From CAYMAT01 sp964388495 (GTDB lineage: Bacteria > Patescibacteriota > Gracilibacteria > Peribacterales > Peribacteraceae), in the NCBI GenBank assembly GCA_964388495.1, contig CAYMAT010000002.1, forward strand, positions 1-53,526: DNA of 53,526 nucleotides, given 5' to 3'. Positions 22,520 through 31,933 of this stretch are shown here, piece by piece; position 1 is the first letter of the stretch, and the number at the start of each line of letters is the position of its first letter. The position numbers were made by a program, and so were the translations under genes. Below the pieces are notes generated by a model. It was not told the origin of the DNA and ran no database searches. It worked only from the letters and a program-made list of their open reading frames with translations.

Positions 22520-24992
22520 TCAATCGATGGACTCCTGCAACGCGTCCGGAAGCGCCCGCTCCCAGAGCGAAAGAAGCGATTCCATGGAGCCCGAGAAGAG
22601 CTCGGGACCGTTTCGCACTTCGAGTTGACCGGAATCCGTGACTGTGCCGATGTCCCATACAGGGCAAGCGTTCTTCACCGCCATCGCCTTGACGGACTCC
22701 GCGTCTTTTTCCGCCACTTCCAACACAAAACCCGGGATTTCGGAAAACAGCAGCGCGTGCGGGGGAAGAGTGACTCCCAAAGGGGAGAGGTCCACCGACA
22801 TGCCAAAACCGGGATTGATCTTCCGCTGGGGACAGAGCATTTCAAACAAAGCGAGGAGCAGACCGCCGTCGCTGATGTCGTGGCTGGCAAGCACTTTTCC
22901 GGCCCCGATCGCCTGCAGGACTGTCTGCAGTACTCCGCGCATCTTCTCAAAATTGGGGACGGGGATGGTGCCGCCCAGCGCTCCCGTACCCGTCATGCGT
23001 TCCAGGGTTTCATGCAAGGCGGAGGCGCCCAGATCCGCAGATCGATCTCCCAGGAGTAAAAGCCTGCTGCCCCTCTTTTTGCACTGCATGGTCACGGCTT
23101 TGCGGGCGTCCGCAATGACGCCCACGCAGCACACTATGGCCGAGGGCGGGATGGAAGAGCCGTCCGGGAGGGAGTTATAGAGGCTCACGTTCCCGGAAAC
23201 GACGGGGACCGTAGCGTCATCAAAGAAAAGGGCGAGACGCGTCGGCAATGCCCTGCACGCCTTCCTCCAAAAAGCCCAGCTGCACGGGAATTTCCGGATT
23301 GCCGTAGTTGAGGCAGTCCGTGAGGGCGCGGGGCGTTCCGCCCACAGCCACCACATTGCAGATGGACTCCATGGCGGCATACACACCCTGCCAGTACGCG
23401 GAGAGCCTGCCGTGACGGGGGTTGCCGTCCGCCGCAAAAACGGCACCCACTTTTTCCTCGCCTTTCTGTAACGTCCAACCCGGGTGCGTCCCGCCAGGCA
23501 GGTAGGACTGCAGATCCTGCAGCGGCATAATGACCGATGCATCCGCCTCGCCTGCATCAATCACCGTATTGCCGATGACGGATTTATCGAAGTGGCGGTA
23601 CACGCGGGACTTGCTGCCGTGATTGGGATTCTTGAGCATTTCGCGGAAAAGCTCCGTGATCGTCGTCTGCAATTTCTTGCCTCCGGGCAACTCAACACTG
23701 ACGGAAGCGTCTTTGGAGCTGACAGAAGGGGCGGGGGGTGCGACGTTTTTCTTTTCCGTGGGGCGCACGTACTGGATGCCTGCCGTGATATCCAGCGCCT
23801 TGGCGTTACACACCGTTTCGCCCTTGTGTGTGACCGTGTACATGCCGCTGTCATTCACGGTGCCGATCACGCTTGCGCGCGCGCCTTCCGCGACACTGGG
23901 GAGGTCCCACGTCACGTTGTAGTGGTCCACGATCTGCTGCGTGAGCGAGGGGTGGCACATCCAGCAGAAACGCTCCTGCGTTTCCGCGCACGCGATCACC
24001 TCCGGCGGCAGGTCCTTGATGGATGTGTGCACTTTGTCCAGATCGATGGCCGCTCCAAAGCCTTTTCCGGCCACCTGCTCCACAGAAGCGCACATCACTC
24101 CTCCCGCACCCAGGTCTTTGAAGCTGACCCTGTGCAACACCTTGTTGGCCACAAGCCAGTCGAAGAGCGCGTAGCTGGACACAAGGAGGTGGCGTTCCAG
24201 GAAGGGATTGGGTTCCTGCACGGCGCCCGTGTTCTGCTCGTGCTTGTCCGCGTCAATGCTGAGCGACGAAAACGCCGCGCCGCCAAATCCGCTGCGATCC
24301 GTCGGTTTGCCTATGAGTATGATGTCGTACTTTTCCTTGGCTGCCTCATCCGGCACTTCACTGTGAATCACCTCGTCCTCGCGCACGATGCCGATACCGA
24401 TGGCATTGACCAAGCAGTTGCTGTTGAAACCGGAATCAAAAACGGTGTCACCGCCAAGGTTGGGCACGCCCAGCGGATTGCCGTACCCCCCAATCCCGCG
24501 CATCACTTCCTTGGCGATGCCGCGGCTGCCGGGGGTTTTGAGGTCCCCCAGACGCAACATGTCCATGGCGCCGATCACGCGCGCGCCCATACAGGCCACG
24601 TCGCGCACCGTCCCCCCCACACCTGTTGCCGCACCTTCAAAAGGGACCACCTGGCTGGGGTGATTATGCGATTCATGCGAGATGACGATGCCCCACCTCT
24701 TTCCCGCGGGACCATCCGTAAGCGCAACAATGCCACTGTCTTCTTTGGGACCCAGGATGACGTGCTTGCCGCTGGTGGGGAAATTTTTGAGGAACCGGCG
24801 GGACGATTTGTAACTGCTGTGCTCACTCCCCTGGATTCCCCAGATGACGGCCTCCACAACTGTAGGCGGGCGTTTGAGCAGCTGCTCGATTTTTCGCGCC
24901 TCTTCAATGGTCAACCCAATCGAGTATTTCTTGAGCGTGGAACGGACGTCATCGTCCGTCATGGTGGAGAAACTGAGCGTTGGAACCGGCAT
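22520..24992 (-). CDS. purL: phosphoribosylformylglycinamidine synthase II (PurL), frameshifted
   Basis: The ATP-dependent synthetase that makes FGAM in purine synthesis, with PurQ. The first frame (24992 down to TGA 23220-23222) covers VISHESHNHPSQVVPFEGAATG, the GIGGYGNPLGVPNLGGD region and DGNPRHG...NVVAVGGTPRA. The second frame continues with VPVVSGNVSLYNSLPDG, LGGTIPVPNFEKMRG and SHDISDGGLLLALFEM to 22520. The crossing is at CTT TGA (23220-23225). Either a 2-nt loss in a CGCG run, a sequencing error, or +1 frameshifting joins them. Full product would be about 820 aa, long for the small PurL type. TATCCT lies 6 nt before the ATG. Confidence 0.9.
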
Positions 24993-25051
24993 GGGTGAAG
25001 GATACGGAGAAACCCTACCGCGTGCAAAACCGCAGAGGTATGCTTACGGAA

Positions 25052-26404
25052 GTGAATATCCTGCGCCAAATCCGGGAACACCGTTTGGCCGGCGGCATCG
25101 CCGTCCTGGCTATTACGCAGTTTTTGGCGTCATTGGCCGGTCTTCTGCGCGAAAATGTCCTGGCACGCGTGTTTGCCGACAGATTGAGCGTGGTGGATGC
25201 ATACATTGCCGCCTTCAATCCCAGTGACCTGATTTTCCAGACCTGCGTGGTCTCCGCCATGGGCACGGTGCTGGTACCCGTCCTGGCGCATTACCGTCAC
25301 AAGCAGGATCACGGAGAGGTGTCCAAGGTGCTCTCCGGCACCATTGGCATGACCGCTTTGCTCTTCGGCTGCATCTCCCTTGTCATGGCGGCTGTGTTTC
25401 CATGGCTCACGCCGCTCTTCAACATCCACTTTCAGGGCGAGACGCTGCAGCTCTATATCCAATTTGGCAGACTGGCGCTCCTCAGTAACTTCTTCTTCGT
25501 CTTTGGGAACGCCTACGGCCAGTACCTGGTCACCGTGGAACGGTATTGGATCTACGGCATCACCCCCGTTCTCTACAGCCTGGGGACGGTCTGTGGTGCC
25601 CTGCTCCTGACGCCGTACTTTGGACCCTTTGGCCCCATGTACGGAACGCTCTTGGGCTCGCTGATCTATGTAGCCCTCCGCATGCTGGCCGTACGCCTGC
25701 ACGGCTGCAGGCTCTCCATTTCCCTCTGGCACCCGGATCTGCCGGAGATGGGGAAGCTGATGCTGCCGCGCGTGCTCTCTCTGGGCGCGCTGCAACTGCA
25801 GATTCTGTACCTCAACGGTTTTGCGAGCAGCTTGGGCGAGGGGGCTGTCACCATTAACGCGTTTGCACGCAACTTCCAGTCGGTTCTAGTGGGGGTAGTG
25901 GGCATCTCCGTGGCCCAGGCCGTGTATTCCCGCTTGAGCCACGCGGTGGCGGAGCGGAACGAGAAACGACTCAATGCCTATTTCCGGAACGGCGTCCTCT
26001 ATACGCTGGTCCTCACGGGATTGGGGGCAGTGGCTATGGTGCTCCTGGCGCCTTTTGAAGCGTGGCTGGTGCACCTCAGCAAATACCTGGTGCCGTTCAG
26101 CATTGCGCTTTCCATTTACGCCGTCAGCGCCCCCTTTGAAAGCCTCACGCACATCCAGTACCGCATGATGTACTCCATGCGGGAGACGATGTTCGCCTCC
26201 ATCATCGGCGTTGCGGGCGGCCTCACCGCTATCCTGCTGGGATGGATGCTTTTGGACGTTTCGGGACTCTACGCGCTGGCCATTGGCTACACCGCGGGGG
26301 AGATTGTGCAGGCGCTGGGACTCTCCATCATGATCCCCATCCGTCAAAAAAGCTTTTTACAGAAGAACACCCCTGCCTCACCGCAGCCGGCTATCGATGA
26401 CTGA
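25052..26404 (+). CDS. murJ: lipid II flippase MurJ (MviN family)
   Basis: Flips the peptidoglycan precursor lipid II across the membrane. It is 450 aa, short for MurJ (about 510). Many transmembrane helices alternate across the length, with MVIN-type stretches ASLAGLLRENVLARVFADR and VDAYIAAFNPSDLIFQTCVVSAMG near the N-terminus. I set GTG 25052 as start (M-N-I-L-R-Q) because TATGCT lies 7 nt before it and the family N-terminus begins there; ATG 25040 is an alternative. Divergent from purL. Confidence 0.9.
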   Translation: MNILRQIREHRLAGGIAVLAITQFLASLAGLLRENVLARVFADRLSVVDAYIAAFNPSDLIFQTCVVSAMGTVLVPVLAHYRHKQDHGEVSKVLSGTIGMTALLFGCISLVMAAVFPWLTPLFNIHFQGETLQLYIQFGRLALLSNFFFVFGNAYGQYLVTVERYWIYGITPVLYSLGTVCGALLLTPYFGPFGPMYGTLLGSLIYVALRMLAVRLHGCRLSISLWHPDLPEMGKLMLPRVLSLGALQLQILYLNGFASSLGEGAVTINAFARNFQSVLVGVVGISVAQAVYSRLSHAVAERNEKRLNAYFRNGVLYTLVLTGLGAVAMVLLAPFEAWLVHLSKYLVPFSIALSIYAVSAPFESLTHIQYRMMYSMRETMFASIIGVAGGLTAILLGWMLLDVSGLYALAIGYTAGEIVQALGLSIMIPIRQKSFLQKNTPASPQPAIDD

Positions 26405-26406
26405 CG

Positions 26407-26733
26407 CTATTCGCGTTCTTTTTTTAAGATATCGAGAACTTCTGTGGGCATCAAAAGCACAGACTGCAGTTCTTTCTGTATGAGATCGCGAGCGCGTACA
26501 GCATGCGATGGCAGCTGATCTATCGCTCTTTGCAAGAGAGCGGAAACAATGGTGCGTGCACCGCACTCGATTTTCGCCTTGATGACGACTGTGGTGTTGT
26601 AGGAAAAAGCGAGCTGCTGACACGCGTTGACCACGGAATGCAGGCCATCCTGCGCATAAGCCATACCGTCGTTAAGAACCTCTTCCAGTTCATGGAAGTG
26701 ACTGCCCACGTCTCCCTCTAAACGCACAGGCAT
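26407..26733 (-). CDS. hypothetical protein downstream of nusG
   Basis: A 108-aa soluble protein I do not recognise. It has a helical N-terminal part (GSHFHELEEVLNDGMAYAQDGLHSVVNAC) and a charged C-terminus ending KKERE. Its ATG directly follows the nusG TAA stop, so translation is probably coupled. It may be a late member of the secE-nusG operon. Confidence 0.6.
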   Translation of the reverse strand: MPVRLEGDVGSHFHELEEVLNDGMAYAQDGLHSVVNACQQLAFSYNTTVVIKAKIECGARTIVSALLQRAIDQLPSHAVRARDLIQKELQSVLLMPTEVLDILKKERE

Positions 26734-27291
26734 TTATTTCTTCTTCACCTGCGTGAAGTCCAGTTCCACCGGCGTCTCGCGGTCGAAGATGATGACGGCA
26801 ACCGTGAGCTTGCCTTTGTTCACATCCACGCTCTGCACGGCGCCTTCGTAGTTCTTGAAGGGACCGTCGATGATGACCACAAGGTCGCCCACCTGGAAAT
26901 CGCTCCTGAACTTGGCCTGCTGCTCGCCGATACGGCGCTCAATGACGCCGAACTCGTCCGGGGACACGGCAACGGGGATGTTTCCGGAACCCACGAACCC
27001 GGTGACGTTGGGGGTGTTGCGCACCACGTACCAGCTTTCATCGGTCACGATCATGTCCACAAGGACGTAGCCCGGGAAGAGCTTGCGTTCCTCCTCCACC
27101 GGATCGCCCTTCTTGAAAACCAGCTGCTTCTCNNNNNNNNNNTCCTTGTGCACCATCACCTTGAAGATGTAGTCCTTCATGCCCAAAGACTCAATACGCT
27201 GCTCCAGCGACTGCTTCACGCTGTCCTCGTATCCGGAATTCTTGTGAAGGACGTACCAATTCCGTCCAGCTCGGGGATCTTGCTTACCCAT
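26734..27291 (-). CDS. nusG: transcription termination/antitermination protein NusG (assembly gap inside)
   Basis: A transcription elongation factor linking RNA polymerase to Rho and the ribosome. It is 185 aa as read. The NGN domain has NWYVLHKNSGYEDSVKQSLEQRI and the conserved KLFPGYVLVDM. The KOW domain has VGDLVVIIDGPFKNYEGAVQSVD. Ten N at 27133-27142 stand where the family reads V-P-x-E near EKQ, so the true gap length is not known. secE lies just upstream, the normal secE-nusG order. Confidence 0.96.
   Translation of the reverse strand: MGKQDPRAGRNWYVLHKNSGYEDSVKQSLEQRIESLGMKDYIFKVMVHKXXXXEKQLVFKKGDPVEEERKLFPGYVLVDMIVTDESWYVVRNTPNVTGFVGSGNIPVAVSPDEFGVIERRIGEQQAKFRSDFQVGDLVVIIDGPFKNYEGAVQSVDVNKGKLTVAVIIFDRETPVELDFTQVKKK
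27133..27142. other. assembly gap (10 N)
   Basis: Ten undetermined bases inside nusG show that this is a scaffolded draft sequence, which matters when judging the purL frameshift and the 122-bp tandem repeat. Confidence 0.99.
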
Positions 27292-27294
27292 GGT

Positions 27295-27486
27295 TTAGAG
27301 AGTGGAAGAGAGAAGGAAGCGGACCAGTTCACTGAGGCCGAAGTCGAGAAAGCCGAACACCGCTGCGCTGACCGCCATGAAGACGATGACGACAGCGGAG
27401 AACCGTACGGCCTGCTGGCGCGTGGGCCAGCGGACGAGCTCCAGCTCCTCCATACATTCCCGGAAATACGTGGTGATAGCGTTCAT
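27295..27486 (-). CDS. secE: preprotein translocase subunit SecE
   Basis: The small essential SecYEG subunit. It is 63 aa with one transmembrane helix (FSAVVIVFMAVSAAVFGFLDF) preceded by the conserved amphipathic segment ECMEELELVRWPTRQQ (family E..KV.WP...E). It lies 3 nt upstream of nusG on the same strand. Confidence 0.93.
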   Translation of the reverse strand: MNAITTYFRECMEELELVRWPTRQQAVRFSAVVIVFMAVSAAVFGFLDFGLSELVRFLLSSTL

Positions 27487-27568
27487 ACGGTGTAAAGAAA
27501 AAGCCCTTTCGGGGGCATAGGAATAGTACAGAAACGAAAGCTGGGACGCAAGCAAATTGCGTTTCCGC

Positions 27569-28243
27569 TCACTTCTGTGAGGACGAATTGCCCTTGAGCA
27601 TCCCCTGGGAAACACTGCTCTCATACTTTGGAGCCTCCAGGGCGTGAATTTTGGTGATGGGGAGCGCCACAAACCAGACCTTTCCCTTGATCTTCTCGCG
27701 CGCCACATAGGGCTCCTGTTGACCGGAGGCGGGATCCACAAAACTGCGGCTGTCCGTGGAGTTGTTGCGGTTGTCCCCAAGCACAAAGTAATGATCGTCC
27801 GGCACCTCGTACGTCTCCGACGCGTTGGTGGGGCGGCCGGGATGCGTGTACGTCTCACCCAGGGCGAATGAGCTTAAGTACTGCGCCTCGTCCAGCTTGC
27901 GGAAATCCTTGTCCTGCGGCGTTTTGAGATAGACGTACCCGCCCGTGATGCGAACGGTGTCTCCGGGGACACCGATAACGCGTTTGACGTAGTACTTGCT
28001 CTCGTCATTGGGCGGGCGGAACACCACCACATCCCCGCGCTGGGGAGTGTGGGTGAGGTACGTGAACTTGTTGATGATGATGTATTCGCGGTCCTGGAGC
28101 GTGTCCATCATGGAGCTGCCCTCCACCTGAAACGGGATCACCAGGAAGGTGCGTACAGCGGCTACAACCGCGGCAATGACCACAACGTTGAAGAGGACGT
28201 CGAGGAAGTGGTACCAGAATCCGTGCTTTTTCATCGTTTCCAT
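27569..28243 (-). CDS. lepB: signal peptidase I
   Basis: Cleaves signal peptides after Sec export. It is 224 aa. One N-terminal transmembrane helix (DVLFNVVVIAAVVAAVRTFLVIPF) precedes the catalytic Ser in VEGSSMMDTL and the catalytic Lys in YYVKRVIGVPGD. GDVVVF and the late box VLGDNRNNSTDSR complete the family set. TAAAAT lies 7 nt before ATG 28243, so the leaderless start there is preferred over the ATG three codons upstream, which overlaps the -10 box. It would serve the many secreted proteins in this window. Confidence 0.95.
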   Translation of the reverse strand: METMKKHGFWYHFLDVLFNVVVIAAVVAAVRTFLVIPFQVEGSSMMDTLQDREYIIINKFTYLTHTPQRGDVVVFRPPNDESKYYVKRVIGVPGDTVRITGGYVYLKTPQDKDFRKLDEAQYLSSFALGETYTHPGRPTNASETYEVPDDHYFVLGDNRNNSTDSRSFVDPASGQQEPYVAREKIKGKVWFVALPITKIHALEAPKYESSVSQGMLKGNSSSQK

Positions 28244-28323
28244 CCAAGGCATTTTACCCGCGCACCCCGGGGGTGTACAGCGGTGCCTCGCGGAAACGGC
28301 TGCTTGCGCTACACTGGTGACCA

Positions 28324-28980
28324 ATGCTCGATTCCTTCTTTTTCGCGCGGCATCTGGAGGACGATGAACACGTGTCCCGCATCGTGCACCGGCACTGGCT
28401 GATCGGCTTTCGGGAACTCTTTTTTCCGGTCGCCTCTTTTCTCCTGGCGCTGGCACTGCTCTTCATCAGCAAGCCGTCCAGCACCTCGCTCCTCATCTTT
28501 GGATCCTGGGGTGCACTCTCGCTCATCTGGCTTGCACGGAATTTTTTCGATTACTACCTGGACGCGTGGATCATCACCGACCACGGCGTGATAGACCTGG
28601 AGTGGCACGGCTGGTTCCACCGCTCTTCCTCACGCATCCTCTACAGCGACGTGCAGGGCGTGAGCACGGAGATTGTGGGGGTATGGGGGACAGTTCTGCG
28701 CTACGGCACGGTGACGGTGGAAAAGATCTCCACGGGGAGCAGCGTGTCTTTGCCCGATGTCCATAAGCCCCGCTCCGTGGAATCGCTGATACTGAGGAAC
28801 ATGGAGGCGTACCTGCACAGCAAGAACATGAAGAACGCCAAGCACATTGAGGAGCTCCTGAGCACGCTGGTGGCGGAACACATGCAGGAACAGACTTTTG
28901 CCACCCCTGCTAAACCCGCAAAGCCGGAACCCAAGAAGGGCGGCTTCTTTTCTTCCAGGCTCGGCACGCGCAAGAAATGA
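28324..28980 (+). CDS. PH-like (DUF304/YdbS-type) membrane protein
   Basis: A 218-aa protein with two adjacent transmembrane helices near the N-terminus (LFFPVASFLLALALLFI and LLIFGSWGALSLIWLA). A bacterial PH-like domain follows (WIITDHGVIDLEWHGWFHRSSSRILYSDVQGVSTEI), then a helical and Lys-rich tail. Function is unknown. TACACT lies 8 nt before the ATG. Its stop overlaps the next gene by 4 nt, forming a three-gene run with the HEPN-like gene and pth. Confidence 0.75.
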   Translation: MLDSFFFARHLEDDEHVSRIVHRHWLIGFRELFFPVASFLLALALLFISKPSSTSLLIFGSWGALSLIWLARNFFDYYLDAWIITDHGVIDLEWHGWFHRSSSRILYSDVQGVSTEIVGVWGTVLRYGTVTVEKISTGSSVSLPDVHKPRSVESLILRNMEAYLHSKNMKNAKHIEELLSTLVAEHMQEQTFATPAKPAKPEPKKGGFFSSRLGTRKK

Positions 28981-29360
28981 CGTACGTTGTGGCACTCATC
29001 GGCGTCGCAGTCATCCTCCTTGCAGTGGTGGCATGGAAAATGCGGAAGAGGGGACTGTCATCCGCAGACAAAGCCGCGCTGCGGAAGGCGTGGGAACGGG
29101 CGGCAAGCCAGCGTGACCCGCACCGGCGCGTGATGGATGCGGATGCGGTTGTGTGCGACCTGCTGGGCCGGCTGGGGTACGCGGGATCCATGGGCGACCG
29201 ATTGAAGAAAACGGGTCCGCGTCTGAAGAATCTGCAGGGGGTCTGGGACGCGCACAAGCTACGCAACCGCATTGCGCATGAGCCCGGCTACGACGCCAGC
29301 CCTTCCGACGTGGCACGAGCCCTGTCATCATTGGAGTCCGTCCTGCGCCAGTTCCTATGA
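28977..29360 (+). CDS. membrane-anchored protein with HEPN-like motif
   Basis: A 127-aa protein: an N-terminal transmembrane helix (VVALIGVAVILLAVVAW), then an all-helical domain ending HKLRNRIAHEPGYDASPSD. The R-N-x(3)-H pattern (RNRIAH) resembles the active motif of HEPN ribonucleases, though the same pattern occurs in non-catalytic DUF4145-like proteins. It overlaps both neighbours by 4 nt, so it is tightly coupled to pth. A role in RNA handling is only inference. Confidence 0.65.
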   Translation: MTYVVALIGVAVILLAVVAWKMRKRGLSSADKAALRKAWERAASQRDPHRRVMDADAVVCDLLGRLGYAGSMGDRLKKTGPRLKNLQGVWDAHKLRNRIAHEPGYDASPSDVARALSSLESVLRQFL

Positions 29361-29917
29361 AACCCAGCCTGGTCATCATCGGCCTTGGAAATCCCGGCAA
29401 GAGCTACCAGCAGACGCGCCACAACGTGGGGTTTTTGGCGGTGGAGATGCTGGCCAAGGAATTCGGCACGGGGGGCTGGAAACAGAACGGCAAGTTTGAC
29501 GCAGAGGTCTGTGAGGGCCGCATGGTGACGGCACCCGTGCTCTTTGTGAAACCGCAGACGTTCATGAATAGCAGCGGCGACTGCGCCCGCAAGCTGACGG
29601 ACTTTTACAAGCTGACCCCCGCCACGCAGCTCCTGGTGATTGTGGACGACTTGGATTTGCCCCTGGGTGAGATCCGCGTACGCAAGAACGGCGGACCCGG
29701 CACGCACAACGGCATGCGGTCCCTTGTGCAGGCGCTGGGCGAGAACTTCCCGCGCGTGCGCATCGGTCTGGGCCAGCCGCTCCACGGCGAGGACCTGGCC
29801 ACGTGGGTCTTGAGCGTGCCCGCCCCCGGTGACCGGGAGCTCCTCCATCACGCGCTCCAATCCGTACCGGAGAAAGTGAAGGAGTTTGTTTTGCACGATA
29901 CGCAAAACGGGGAGTAG
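29357..29917 (+). CDS. pth: peptidyl-tRNA hydrolase
   Basis: Releases tRNA from prematurely dropped peptidyl-tRNA. It is 186 aa, normal length. Motifs are IIGLGNPGKSYQQTRHNVGF (catalytic His in TRHN), FVKPQTFMNSSG, VDDLDLPLGEIRVRKNGGPGTHNGMRSL, and RIGLGQP. It is the last gene of the 28324-29917 run. Confidence 0.97.
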   Translation: MKPSLVIIGLGNPGKSYQQTRHNVGFLAVEMLAKEFGTGGWKQNGKFDAEVCEGRMVTAPVLFVKPQTFMNSSGDCARKLTDFYKLTPATQLLVIVDDLDLPLGEIRVRKNGGPGTHNGMRSLVQALGENFPRVRIGLGQPLHGEDLATWVLSVPAPGDRELLHHALQSVPEKVKEFVLHDTQNGE

Positions 29918-29956
29918 CCGGCGGCCACGCCCCGTCTGCTGTGAATAACGATGTCC

Positions 29957-31816
29957 TTAGGAGAGGTGCTTTTTCATGGCCACTGCACCGATGGTCACCA
30001 GACCCATCACGCTCAGGATTCCGGCAAGCACCGCTCCGCGGGAGCTGGAGCCGATGGGGCTGAGGAAACGGGACGTATCTTCCAGCGGGCTCAAGAAGCG
30101 GTCATTGGCACCTGTGCGCGGCATGAAGACTGCCACATCGCTGACCGCAACCGGAACGACGGGGGCGGGGTTGCTGCCCACGTACGCACGGGCCTCGTTC
30201 ACAATGGACGTACCCTGCGGGACAAAGTCGTTGACGTGTGCGGTGTAGACAAAGGTCCGGGCCTGGCCGGAACGCAGATCGCCGATATACCAGTTGAGAC
30301 GGTCGCCGTTCACCTGCGCGCCACCGGCATCCATGACGGAAAGCTGTTCGGGGAGGAAGGCGTCCTCCAGGACGATGTTATGGGCGTCCGTGTTGGAGGA
30401 ATTGCGGACCGTGAGAGTGAAGGTGACGTCGTCACCGGCGCGGACGCGGGACTTGTTGACGGTCTTGCGGACGCTCACACCGGCATCCGGGGCGGCATGG
30501 TGGTAACCGTAGGCCTGGGAACCGTAGACGGGGTACCACTGGTTATTGGTGACGCTGGTACCGCTCACCCGGGTGTCGTCGCGGGAGATGGTGCCCTGCA
30601 CATAGGAGGTGGCGGAAAGAGTGGTGCCGTCCGGAGCGTCGCTGCGGACGCGGACCGTGAACAGGAGGTCGCGGGTACCGCCGGGGGCAACAAACAGGCC
30701 CGGCCAGCGAACGTTTTTGCCGTCCCAGTAACCGCCTTCCGTGGCGCCCACAAACTCGGAGTACTGCGGGATGGCGGCGTTGACCGAGGCGTTGGTATCC
30801 AGCCAGCCGGACTGGTTATCAATGTGCACGACGTAGTTGAGGAGCATGCCGCGCGTGGCGATGGTGCGGTTGTCCGTGATGTACGAACCCAGGATGGTCT
30901 GCGTGATCTGGCCGTTACCCACCGTGGAACGGTCGTAGCCGGCGATCTTGCCCGCCTTCACCACAAGCTGGATGGGGTAACCGTTGGGCGCCATGCTGTG
31001 CACGGTGGCCGTGATGGTGAACACCTTGGTCTCGCGGGGCTGGAAGGTGACAGCGCGCCACACCAGTTCCTTGCCGATGAGCTCGGCGATGGGGGACGAC
31101 GGACCACTCACAATCAGCGCATCGGGGATGGTGCTGCGCACGTCCACCGTGGCCGCGGTGTTTTCCGGGTTCTGCACCGTGACGGTGTAGTTGAGGATCT
31201 GGCGGGGCATCACGTGGTCCTGGCCATCCGTGACGTTCACGACCAGCTGGTTCTGGGGGTACGGACCCGTGCTGTCCTTGTTGATCATCGTCGTGTCCGT
31301 GGCCGTGGCCGTATCTGCAACAGCGCGCGCTACAAGCAGAAGACCAGGCGCTGCATTGGGGGCAACCTGCGCATGGACATAGAAAGAACGCTCGTTGCCC
31401 TTAAAGACAGCAACATTTCTCCACACGGCGGCGCCGTTGATGGAGGTTCCATCATCGCTCACGTACGTAATGCCCAGCTGCGGAGGCAGCACAACACTCA
31501 GGTTCACCAGTTTCACCGCCTCGCGCTCCTGGCGGATACGGATCTGGTACACCAGGGTGCTGCTGGGAGCGGTCTTGTCCTTGCCGTCCGTGATGGAGAC
31601 GAACACACCCGTGTCCGGCCACTCACTGGTGTCATCAATGGACTCACAGTCGAAGTCCGTGGGGTAGTCGATGCGACCGTCGTTGTCGTTATCGATGCCG
31701 TCAAAGCACGCGGGCCTGTCGGCCAGCGCCTTTTGCGGCGCAACCAGCATGCCGCTCATGCCCACCGTCAGGGTAAGCGTGAGGAAACCAAGGAGAGAGG
31801 GGCGCAGAACGCGCAT
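29957..31816 (-). CDS. secreted DUF11-repeat surface protein
   Basis: A 619-aa exported protein. Signal peptide (LRPSLLGFLTLTLTVGMSG...ALA) is followed by CFDGIDNDNDGRIDYP, a calcium-binding type-3-repeat motif. Three to four DUF11-like beta domains follow (for example VNVTDGQDHVMPRQILNYTV and KSRVRAGDDVTFTLTVRNSS). A C-terminal hydrophobic helix plus KKHLS can anchor it. Such proteins are typical cell-surface components. The leader just before the ATG is almost pure C/T (31817-31838). Function beyond adhesion or surface structure cannot be read. Confidence 0.82.
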   Translation of the reverse strand: MRVLRPSLLGFLTLTLTVGMSGMLVAPQKALADRPACFDGIDNDNDGRIDYPTDFDCESIDDTSEWPDTGVFVSITDGKDKTAPSSTLVYQIRIRQEREAVKLVNLSVVLPPQLGITYVSDDGTSINGAAVWRNVAVFKGNERSFYVHAQVAPNAAPGLLLVARAVADTATATDTTMINKDSTGPYPQNQLVVNVTDGQDHVMPRQILNYTVTVQNPENTAATVDVRSTIPDALIVSGPSSPIAELIGKELVWRAVTFQPRETKVFTITATVHSMAPNGYPIQLVVKAGKIAGYDRSTVGNGQITQTILGSYITDNRTIATRGMLLNYVVHIDNQSGWLDTNASVNAAIPQYSEFVGATEGGYWDGKNVRWPGLFVAPGGTRDLLFTVRVRSDAPDGTTLSATSYVQGTISRDDTRVSGTSVTNNQWYPVYGSQAYGYHHAAPDAGVSVRKTVNKSRVRAGDDVTFTLTVRNSSNTDAHNIVLEDAFLPEQLSVMDAGGAQVNGDRLNWYIGDLRSGQARTFVYTAHVNDFVPQGTSIVNEARAYVGSNPAPVVPVAVSDVAVFMPRTGANDRFLSPLEDTSRFLSPIGSSSRGAVLAGILSVMGLVTIGAVAMKKHLS

Positions 31817-31933
31817 GGGGGGGTGGGGGAAAAAGAAGTGTGTATTTATATCACTAAATTACTATCTTGTCTAGTCCCCTTCATCACCACACGCCAAAAA
31901 CTGCTTTTTGTTGTATGGAAGCCAAAAAGTCGT

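Noticed and set aside
23220..23222. TGA read as glycine (code 25 of some CPR groups)
   Set aside because: TGA ends many normal genes here at the expected length, and reading through it in purL would stay in the wrong frame.
23220..23230. Firm call of programmed frameshifting in purL
   Set aside because: The core CTT TGA fits, but there is no upstream stimulator and the draft assembly makes a two-base error equally likely; it is kept as an open finding only.
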